Assembly: GCA_905221605.1 (NCBI GenBank)
Contig: CAJNDS010002313.1
Span: forward strand, 1,207,105-1,268,402
Source of the DNA: Symbiodinium natans
Taxonomy: Eukaryota > Sar > Dinophyceae > Suessiales > Symbiodiniaceae
Direction: 5' to 3'
Length of the DNA: 61,298 nt
Part shown: positions 53,168 through 61,298 of the stretch, piece by piece
Position numbering within the stretch: the stretch's first letter is position 1
How the letters are laid out: each line of letters begins with the position of its first letter
Notes under the pieces: model-generated
The model's database searches: none
Seen by the model: the letters and a program-made list of their open reading frames with translations, nothing else
Told to the model about the DNA's origin: nothing
Program-made: the position numbers and the translations under genes

Positions 53168-53310
53168 TACCCTGAACCCTAAACCCTTAAACCCTAAACC
53201 CTAAAACCTAAACCCTAAACCCTAAACCCTAAACCCTAGACCCTAGACCCTAGACCCTAGACCCTAGACCCTGAACCCTAAACCCTAGACCCTAAACCCT
53301 AAACCTAAAC
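53168..53310 (-). repeat. Telomere-type array with CCCTAGA variant block
   Basis: CCCTAAA units enclosing six consecutive CCCTAGA units, a locally homogenised variant. Confidence 0.93.
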
Positions 53311-53500
53311 CGCAGCTATCCGCCTGACAGGGGCCCAAGCTCGGAGTAGCTTTGGCATTCCAGGGCTGCGTGGTGCGTGAGCCCTCCTGAGCTGGTTGGC
53401 TTCGGCAGTTCGTGGCAACTGTCAGTAAGGATTCTTCCCTCGCTCCCCAAATTGTCCGCGCGTCATCGAGTATCTTCTGTGGAGCACGTAGGGTTCCAGG
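53300..53500 (-). CDS. Candidate exon, unassigned
   Basis: Open frame with PQKILDDARTIWGAREESLL and a hydrophilic tail. It ends beside GGTTTAGGTTTAGGG, which could be another repeat-derived donor. Function unknown. Confidence 0.33.
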
Positions 53501-53689
53501 CGTCCCCTTCCCAGGGTTCCGCACAACCCTAAACCCTAAACCCTTAAACTGTACAGGGCCTAGCAACATGACGTGACGTGCTTGCCCGGGCACGGGCCCA
53601 CAGAGTTGGTACATGCGCTTAGGGGCTGAATTACACGGTTTGGACAGCTGATTGGCAAGCAACCTCACAGGATTGTACCTCGGCCTTAA

Positions 53690-54000
53690 GGTAGTATAAG
53701 GGCCATATTGGGCGTTTACTAGGGGGAACCTCTTAGGGGTACAACCTTATGTTGTTTGGGAAATTCTTGTAATCCAATGCAATAATAGTAAACGTACAGT
53801 CTTCTCCTCATTCTATTATTTACTATTTCGTTCTCTATTAGTAACAAAACCATATGAACGTACTTTATGATCTTACATTACGTTCTCCACTTCGTTTACA
53901 CGGTCATGCAATTAGTATTTTGGGGGTCTTAATGTTACGCCCTCACATTATGCACGTACCGCTCTCTCTTTCTTCACCAATAATCTTTGCTAGGGCTAAG
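53690..54000. other. AT-rich stretch without telomere-type repeats
   Basis: About 300 bp of unusually AT-rich sequence lacking TTTAGGG units. No coding segment, tRNA or promoter was recognised. Confidence 0.4.
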
Positions 54001-54035
54001 AGCCTGAACCCCTTGACAACCTGATAGGAGAAGAC

Positions 54036-54099
54036 CTGAGGAGCTACATCGTAAAGCGAAGCTGCTGCAAAACGACTCAGGCGTTCAGACCTCAACAGC
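54036..54099 (-). CDS. Candidate exon, unassigned transcript upstream of gene A
   Basis: 64 nt between TTTCCAG|G and CAG|GT. Reads LLRSERLSRFAAASLYDVAP. It has good splice sites and is coding-like. It may belong to an upstream part of gene A or to another gene. Confidence 0.4.
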
Positions 54100-54800
54100 C
54101 TGGAAAGCTTCTGAAATTAAGTTGCTTACAGCAACTGTGTGAGGCAAGAAAGAGGTTCAGGGTTTAGGGTTTGGGGTTTAGGATTGCTAGATGTAACTAA
54201 TTAAGGCCAATCGTCCTTGTTCAGAGCGTAAGCTTTTCCCAGTTAATCGGAAGCCGGGCGTCTCAGCAACTCTGGACCCAGCTCCCAAGCAAAACGGCCG
54301 AAGCCTGCGGTGGAGCAAGGACCATGAGACTGAAAGGGCTTATTCTCCTCGACCCTGTACAGGGCTTAGGGGTTTGGGGTCGAGGGTTTAGGGTTTGGGG
54401 TTTAGGGTACATAGTCTCTTGAAGTCTTATTTGTAATCATGACTGGGCCCACCTGCTACCTTGTAGCGTGACAAGTCACTGTTGCTGTTGAGGGGGGCTA
54501 GCCAAACTGACATCACTGACGTCACATCAACCCGAAACGCTAAACCCCTTACATAGGTTCAAGGGTGCCTCCAGCCACCCACCGTCTTTTCAACAAGGCC
54601 TTATGCTTCCGCATTCTTGCCATCGAGACTCAAGACGACAAACGTGATGTAGTATAGTTTTCTGAGCCAGTAATCCTAAACCAATGTGGCTCCTGCTCAA
54701 GTACTTGGGACTGGGGCCATGCCGCCATGCCCTACCCTACTGATGATGGCTGCGCACCAGCGCATGCAGGCAATGCCAAGAGAAGCAAGAATTCGGGCGA

Positions 54801-54831
<31 letters not shown>

Positions 54832-55249
54832 CGGGGCCCAGAGCCTTGTGTGGCCGAAGCTTCCCCAGCCTAATAAGAAGAATCAAGTGGAAACCAAAAA
54901 CCTCAGGTGACCATTTTGGCTTAAAGGAGCTTATAAGGGGACCAAAACCCGACCTAAACCTAAGCCTCGAACACCCCCAAAACACTCCAAAACTCTAAAC
55001 CCTAAACCCTAAAACCCTAAACCCTAAACCCTATACCCTAAACAACCTTAGACCCAAAAGCGGCGGAGGACTCTGAGGCTCGGTCCCCACAGAAGCATCG
55101 AGACATCGCTGGGTGCGAGCTGTCGACTGGCGGGCAAACTTCGCTTTTTTTCAACCTCCTGCTAGACCCTAAACCCTAAACCCTAAACCCTGAACCTAGA
55201 CAGACCCTACACCCTTAACCCCAAACCCTTCATGAGTTGGCCCCCGACA

Positions 55250-55378
55250 GGGAGGGGCCCCTCCCTAGCTATAAGTAGAGCTATGAGGACCCAAAAGTGG
55301 GTTGTAAGGATCCTAACTTAGGCTATGAGTCCCTTAACCAGAATGTAGTTATTAGAGTAAGGGACCCCTCCGTGTAGG
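55250..55378 (-). mobile_element. MITE-like family M1 copy
   Basis: Ends GGGAGGGGCCCCTCCC and GGGACCCCTCCGTGTAG around the usual core. Confidence 0.79.
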
Positions 55379-56693
55379 GCTTGTAGGGTTTCGGATTGAG
55401 GGTTTCTAGGATGCGGGGTTTAGGGTCTTCGGACTTAGTGTCATTAGTGTCGCGGGATTTGGGATCTCGGATTTAGGGTGTTTTAGGATTTAGGGTCTGG
55501 GATCGATGGCCCCCAGAAACCTGGGAGAATCACAGGGTACCCATGGCAAGGCCTGAACCCTCAACCCTATGAACCCTGCAAACCCAGAAGCCCTGTAACT
55601 CATATAAACCCTATAAACCATATAAACCCTACAAACCCTATAAAGCCTATAGAGTCTAAACCCTGTACATACACCCGAGAAAGCCTATCCTAGCGACCCC
55701 CCCTGAGCTCCACGCGTGAAACTGTAAGTGTTGGGGCTTGTAAAATCACAATATAAGGGAGAAGGAATTCTCAGAAAGTAGGAGGCGAGGGTTTAGGGTT
55801 TAGGGTTTGGGGTTTAGGGTTTAGGGTTCAGGGTCTAGGGTTTAGGGTTTGGGTTTTGGCCGTTTTGGGCTTTGGGGTCGAAAGGAGGGGGAGCGGAGCA
55901 GGGCAGTCAAATCGCAATCCCTTCCTGCTGGCTCTATCCCTCAGGCTCCAAGGACTGAAATTTGGAGGTTTTTGGGACGAAAGGCCTGATGACAGAAGGC
56001 TTTTGGGCTACCTGGAGCCTAAGGGTATGTGCTCTGGTCCGCGGACAAATCCTGCCTTCCCGCCCACCTTCTCTATTGAGGAGGAAGGTGCACTTCCCTT
56101 TTTTTGAAGGGTGTACAACCCTACACCCCTAAACCCCTAAACCCCCAGACACCTAAACCCCTAAACCCTTAGACCCCTAAACCCCTAGACCCCTAAACCC
56201 CTAGACCCCTAAACCCCTAAACCCTAAATCCTAAACCCTAAAGCCTACTCTGGGCAGGGCTTGTGGCTTTTGAAAGGGCTTAAGGGCTGTCATGGCTCAC
56301 AACCGCTGCCAAGCGTGCCAGGGAGGGGCTCAAGGGTTTAGGGGTTTACGTAGGGTAACCAACAATCAAGTGTCGATTTCCCCCACTGTTTGGGTACTTG
56401 TTTTCACATTAGCTCCGGGGGCGACATACCCAAGAAAAACACATGTTCTGGACAACGAACCTTTGTAGCCCAGCAACCATTAAAAAAATCAGGGTACCCT
56501 TTTTGGGGTTGGTTACTTTATAAGGGAACCTTGAACAACAAAAGGGAAAGGGTACCACAGACCTACCAAGGAACACAACATGCAGCAAAGCCACACATTG
56601 AGGGAATGAGGTACCCCACATAATCCCTTAAAGGGTATATATATATATATATGTATAGGGCGATATGGGGTACCTCATTCCCTCATTCCCTAC

Positions 56694-56755
56694 TGGGCGG
56701 ACCGATTCTTGCTCTCGTTGTAGAACAATTCAATGCGCTTCACCAGCGGCCCGTC
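56694..56755 (-). CDS. Candidate exon, unassigned transcript upstream of gene A
   Basis: 62 nt between TTTTCAG|G and CCA|GTAGGG. Reads DGPLVKRIELFYNESKNRSA. A stop follows at once if the donor is ignored, so it could also be a terminal exon. Confidence 0.42.
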
Positions 56756-56867
56756 CTGAAAACGCAGTGCTGTCTCAAAAGGGTTTGGGGTTTAGGGTTT
56801 AGTGTTTCGGGTTTCTAGGGTTTGGGGTATGTCAAAATGACAGCCAGGACCCCTAATAAGCCCTGAT

Positions 56868-56970
56868 ATAGGGGCCTGAATAAATGGAATAGGGATTTTT
56901 TGGGGGGTTGCTATAGTATAATAACAAAGGGGCCCTTACGGAGTTTTACTAGTAATTCTTCCGATCCCTA
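56868..56970 (+). repeat. Short repeat family M5 copy
   Basis: GATATAGGGGCCTGAATAAA, then a GGCTATAGTATAATA-like block and a GTAATTCTTCCG end. Related to 46765-46870 and the fragment 21698-21752. Confidence 0.58.
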
Positions 56971-57204
56971 CATTACCCAGACACTGGCTTTGTGCACCAC
57001 CTCTGCCACGACCACTACCACGACCCACACCACCACCAGGACCACCACTAGTACCACACGACGACGACTACGATGACGAATACTAGTACTCGCCCTGAAC
57101 CCTAAACCCGAAACCCTAAACCCTGACTTTTCCTGCGACTGCAACCACGCCTTGTGCGATGCTTTCGCGAATGCCCACATGCAGAGGCAAAGGTCCTCGG
57201 GAAA

Positions 57205-57360
57205 TCGAATGGGGTGGTGCCTAAATTACTTACATTATGATCCCCTTTGGGTGTTCAGTCTTGCAGACGGAGCTTGAGATTTTATCGAATGGGGTGGTGC
57301 CTAAATCGTGATTCCTTTTGCGTGTTCCGATTTGCATACAGAGCTTGACATTCAGAATCC
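57205..57360 (+). repeat. Tandem duplication of about 80 bp
   Basis: Two units starting ATCGAATGGGGTGGTGCCTA, the second diverged towards its end. Confidence 0.88.
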
Positions 57361-58025
57361 CAAACACCCAAATTAAAAAACCGGAACAGAATCAAATGAC
57401 ATAAGCCCCAAACCCCAATCTCAGAACCCACAGGCGTCGACTTCCGCAACAACCCCCCGCGGTGGCCCTAAACCCTAAATCCTAAATCATAAACCCTAAA
57501 CAAGCACAGCGGACGAAGGCAAGAGATGTTTAGGGCTCCTGACTCCAGAGTTGATCTGGCTTTGCGTCATAAAGCTATTTGACCAGCTTAGGCTTCAAGG
57601 TTTCGGGCTTAGGGTATAGGGTTTAGGGCTTACCGTTTAAGGTTTAGGGTTTAACTAGGGCTTAGGGGTTTAGGGTCCGAAACCCCATCCACCCCCCACC
57701 GTCAAGAAACCTGCATGAGGGCTGTCTAACTCTCATCAGAAGCAGTGCCCGCAGCGGACTTTCCATACGTGGTCCTGAAGCCTAAATGGTAAGCATTCAA
57801 AAACTTCGCTCTGAGTAATACGATGATGTGCTACAAGCCAATGAAGAGTTCATTTTGTGTGTTGGGGCTGATAACTGGTATTTGGCCATCGGGCTTATCC
57901 TCACTGGACGTCCAGGGACTCCCATGTCCATGAATTTGGGGAATCTCCATTCAAGCAGATTAAGATCCCTATTACAACTTAAGGTTTCTGCCCAGAAGGC
58001 TTCTGGAGTCTTCAGAGCACAATCC

Positions 58026-58174
58026 TACAAGGAGGGGCCCCCCTCTACTAGACGAACCATAGTTAAGGGACTTGCAACCTGATTCAGGATCCTCATAACC
58101 CAATTTAGAATCCCTGCAACTCTACTTACACCTACTAGTTGCTGAAGAACGCCCCAAAAAACAAACAAACAACT

Positions 58175-58210
<36 letters not shown>

Positions 58211-58266
58211 CAAGCAGATGGTAGATAACTGTGGGGGGAGGGGGGGGGGGGGGGCCCTCCTTGTAA
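58026..58266 (+). mobile_element. MITE-like family M1 copy with AT and poly-G expansion
   Basis: Left half normal from CTACAAGGAGGGGCCCCCC. Before the right end there is an extra segment with ATATAT tracts and a G-run, then GGGCCCTCCTTGTA. Confidence 0.74.
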
Positions 58267-58371
58267 GCCCCAAGGCCCGAAACCCAAGCCGCCAAGACCT
58301 GGGCACTCGGGCTCGGTGTGAGAAGCCGATGAAGTCTTGCCTGGTCTCATTCCCTTAAGCCCTAAACCCCA

Positions 58372-58505
58372 AACCCCAAACCCCAAACCCTAAACCCTAA
58401 ACCCTAAACCCTAAACCCTAAGCCCTAACCCTAAGCCTAAGCCCTAAAGCCTAAAGCCTAAAGCCTAAAGCCCAAAGCCTAAAGCCTAAAGCCTAAAGCC
58501 TAACC
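58372..58505 (-). repeat. Array shifting from CCCTAAA to CCTAAAG
   Basis: Starts as CCCCAAA and CCCTAAA and ends as eight units of CCTAAAG, a second-generation repeat. Confidence 0.92.
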
Positions 58506-58705
58506 CTAGTTCAAAAGCCTTGGTAGCAGGGTCTTTATATCCTCAACTCAGATAGCAAAGGGCGCCTTGTGGAGGGGATCAGGAGGGTTTAGGGTTTAGG
58601 GTTTAGGGTTTAGGGTTTAGGGTTTAAGGTATAGGGCTTTTGCTGAATCTGTCTCAAGCCGGGAATAGGCCCTATAAGCTCTACTACTTGGACCACCCCC
58701 CCATC

Positions 58706-58870
58706 GCCCCTACCCCCCCCCCCCCCAGTTACAAGTAGAGTTACAAGGACCCTAAATTGGGGTATTAAGATCCTGGCCTAGGTTATATATCTAAAAAAGC
58801 AAGAGGGCCCCTCCTTAAGTCAGAAGTCTCTGAGTTATATTTAGGAAAGCAAGAGAGCCCCTCCTTGTAC
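58706..58870 (-). mobile_element. MITE-like family M1 copy with duplicated right end
   Basis: Poly-C left end, core, then two successive right ends (AGAGGGCCCCTCCTTAAG and AGAGAGCCCCTCCTTGTA). Confidence 0.75.
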
Positions 58871-59374
58871 GGTATACTTGGGGAGCAGAAAAGCTACAGT
58901 TCTTCCTCCCTAAGGACTTTGGGGGCCAAGTTTCTATTCGGGTACATGGAGCCCAAAGCCTGCAAATGTCTTCTGAGGACATTGATTTCTGGGTCCCAAC
59001 CTATTTCCGAAAAACCCTTAACCCGAAACTGTCTAAACCCGAAACTGTCTAAACCCTAAACCCTAAACCCTACACCCTAAACCCTAAACCCTGAACCCTA
59101 AACCCTAAACCCTAAACCCTAAATAAACCCTAAGCGTCTCGTACGCCCCCTTTCAGGGCTTCCCGGCGCAATCTTTGGCGCCGCGGCGAGGAAGATGGGC
59201 GGGTCTCGGACGCTCAGCCTCTAGGCGCGCGCTTGTTGAGCGAAGTTGGGCTGAGGGTTTAGGGTTTGGGGTTTAGGGTTTCGGGTTTAGGATGTAGGGT
59301 TGTAGGGTCGAGGGTTTAGGGTTTGCGGTTTAAGGGTTTAGGGTTTTCGTGTTGAGGATGCCACCCTTCCAGTT

Positions 59375-59460
59375 GCCCTGAACAGTTTGGACTTGCATGT
59401 GAGTAAACTCGATGAGGGTTGGAAGGCCAGCGGACAATGGTCCACTCGAACAAACCCTAC
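59375..59460 (-). CDS. Candidate exon, unassigned
   Basis: Reads SAGLPTLIEFTHMQVQTVQG then NWKGGIL. Coding-like between two repeat arrays. A weakly similar segment with SGNWEGKG occurs at 49880-49950. Gene membership unknown. Confidence 0.28.
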
Positions 59461-59989
59461 CCTAAATCCCTAAAAAACATGAAGCCCTAAACACTAAACC
59501 CTAAATCCTAAACCCTAGTTTAGTACAAACGCTGAGCCCTAAACTGGCTGCCAAGAAGGGGGACGAAGCAAGCAAAGCCATTGTTCCCGGTGCAATGGGC
59601 TCGGAACCCGAAGCCCCGGGTTTGGGGTTTAGGGTTTAGGGCTTGGGGTTTGGGGTTTAGGGTTAGGGTTTGGGGTTTGGGGTTTAGGGCTTAGGGGTCG
59701 GAGTTCAGCACAAGCATTCATTAGTGAGGCTCGCTACTCTGGTGTCTAAACCTACACCCTGAATCCTTGAACCCCGAATCCTTGAACCCTTGAACCCTTG
59801 AAATCTTGAACCCTTGAACCCTTGAACCCTAATACCCAAACAACTTAAAACGCCAAAACACTAAAACCCATAAAACCTTAACGCCCAAACCCAAAAAAAT
59901 CCAAAGCCCAGAACTCCAAAAAAAACCAACACCCAAAAAAAAAAAAAAAAAAAAAAACTAAAACCCAAACACTCTGAAACCCCCAACCC

Positions 59990-61015
59990 CCCAAAAAAAC
60001 CTAAAACCCAAAAACCCAAGCCCCAAAGAACCCCAAAAACCTAGAAACCCTGAACCCTAAAACCTCAACCCATAAACCCCTAAACCCTAAAACCCAAAAC
60101 CCCAAAACCCTAAACCCCAAAACCCCAAACCCTAAACCCCGAAACCCCTAAACCCTAAACCCCTAAACCGCTAAACCCCTAAACCCCTAAACCCCAAAGC
60201 CCTAAACCCTAAACCCTAAACCCCAAAACCCCAAAAACCTAAACCCTAAACCCCTAAACCCTAAACCCCTAAACCCCTAAACCCCTAAACCCCAAAACCC
60301 CTAAACCCCAAAACCCTAAACCCCTAAATCCCAAAACCCCAAAACCCCAAAACCCCTAAACCCCAAAACCCCAAAACCCTGAACCCCAAAACCCCAAAAC
60401 CCCAAAACACCAAAACACCAAAACCCCAAAACACCAAAACCCCAAAACCCTAAAGCTCCAAAACCCCAAAACACCAAAACACCAAAACCCCAAAACCCCA
60501 AAACACCAAAACCCTAAACCCCTAAACCCTAAACCCTAAACCCCAAACCTTAAACCCCTAAACCCTCAACCCCAAAACCCCAAAACCCTAAACCCTAAAC
60601 CCCAAAACCCCAAAACCCCAAAACCCCAAAACCCCAAAACCCCAACCCCAAAACACCAAAACCCCAAACCCTAAACCCCTAAACCCCTAAACCCTATAAA
60701 CCCAAAACCCTAAACCCCAAACCCCAAACCCTAAACCCTAAACCCCAAGACCCTAAACCCTAAACCCTAAACCCCAAACCCAAAACCCTAAAACACCAAA
60801 ACCCTAAAACCCCAAAACCCCAAAACCCCAAAACCCCTAAACCCCAAAACCCCAAACCCCTAAACCCCTAAATCCCAAAACCCCAAAACCCTAAAACCCC
60901 AAAACCCCAAAACCCCAAAACCCAAAAACCCCTAAACCCCTAAACCCTAAACCCCAAAACCCTAAACCCCTAAACCCCAAACCCTAAACCCCAAAAAAAC
61001 CCAAGACCCCAAAAC
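59990..61015 (-). repeat. 1-kb mixed CCCCAAAA / CCCCTAAA / CCCTAAA block
   Basis: Over one hundred C/A units on the plus strand in which CCCCAAAA (sense TTTTGGGG) predominates, with CCCTAAA, CCCCTAAA and ACACCAAA variants. A poly-A run (59937-59957) sits just before it. The minus-strand frame through it (FGVLGFWGFG repeats) is not a gene. Confidence 0.93.
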
Positions 61016-61298
61016 CCAGGTCCCCAGCGCAACCAGCCCATGAAGGCAGCTCGCCAGCTGCGGCGGGGCGCAGCGGGGCACTTGGCTGGCGAAGGCCTTG
61101 ACAGGGCTTCTTTCAGCTTCGGGCTTTAGTAGGGTTAAGAATTGAAACTTTTCTTGGTTTAGGGTTTAGGGTTTAGGGCTTAGGGTTTAGGGTTTAGGGC
61201 TTACAGTTTAGGGTTGAGAGTTTAGGGTTGAGAGTTGAGGGTTATCGGGGTTATCAGATTTTTCGGGGTACTAGGGTTACTAGGGTTATTGGGGTTAT

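Noticed and set aside
60316-60501. 61-codon frame with FGVLGFWGFG repeats
   Set aside because: Translation of the CCCCAAAA block.
353-61015. CRISPR array
   Set aside because: The repeat unit is 7-8 bp in tandem without regular unique spacers, and the genes are eukaryotic.
1-61298. Plant nuclear genome as source, because TTTAGGG is the plant telomere repeat
   Set aside because: The EF-hand single-domain channel, the GC/GA donors and the AG|G acceptors fit a dinoflagellate much better. Not fully excluded without a database search.

Overview
The window looks like nuclear DNA of a dinoflagellate or a close relative. This is an inference. The reasons are: arrays of the telomere-type heptamer TTTAGGG everywhere, on both strands; a voltage-gated cation channel gene with C-terminal EF-hands, cut into exons of 13-124 nt; introns that start with GC or GA as well as GT; and acceptors that are nearly always AG|G. 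There are no bacterial-type genes, and I found no convincing tRNA, rRNA or CRISPR array. Nearly every long open frame is translated repeat and is not a gene.

The real coding content is easy to miss because no exon is a long ORF. Read on the minus strand, from about 41.4 kb down to 24.4 kb, small segments join in frame into one ion channel: S1 (41300-41367), extracellular S1-S2 start (about 40530-40596), S2 (38401-38475), S2-S3 loop (37987-38015), S3 (37520-37565 and 36420-36517), S4 (35804-35844), S4-S5 linker (35559-35634), S5 (35340-35389), S5-pore loop (35069-35192), selectivity filter (33806-33877), S6 (33274-33311 and 32549-32579), post-S6 helix (30923-31001), EF-hand 1 (29802-29885 and 28122-28184), inter-EF linker (27844-27882), EF-hand 2 (27341-27397), and C-terminal region (25563-25653 and 24430-24499). 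A probable stop-bearing exon lies at 22254-22310 and a probable start-codon exon at 50872-50925, so the gene (A) may span about 28.7 kb. A second, paralogous channel (gene B) lies downstream on the same strand. Its S1-S4 exons (4754-4814, 4148-4237, 2965-2991, 2309-2384, a 13-nt microexon at 1758-1770, 970-1043, 437-511) also join in frame, and it runs off the left edge. Exon-like segments between 22 and 5 kb probably include its N-terminal part. Coding-like segments at 51-60 kb may belong to a third transcript or to an upstream part of gene A.

The introns hold the rest: about 70 TTTAGGG/CCCTAAA arrays, at least 20 copies of a roughly 125-bp MITE-like element with TACAAGGAGGGGCCCCC-type ends, several other short repeat families, poly-G/C runs, microsatellites (AGT, CT, ATAC, AT), a large foldback with a 100-N assembly gap in its G-rich arm (13.7-14.3 kb), and a 1-kb CCCCAAAA/CCCTAAA block near the right end. 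Most exons sit between a CCCTAAA array on the left and a TTTAGGG array on the right. In the sense direction, introns therefore tend to begin with TTTAGGG repeats and end with CCCTAAA repeats. Several introns begin exactly with GTTTAGGG, so the telomere-type repeat itself supplies the 5' splice site. This telomere-repeat-bracketed intron organisation is the most striking property of the window.
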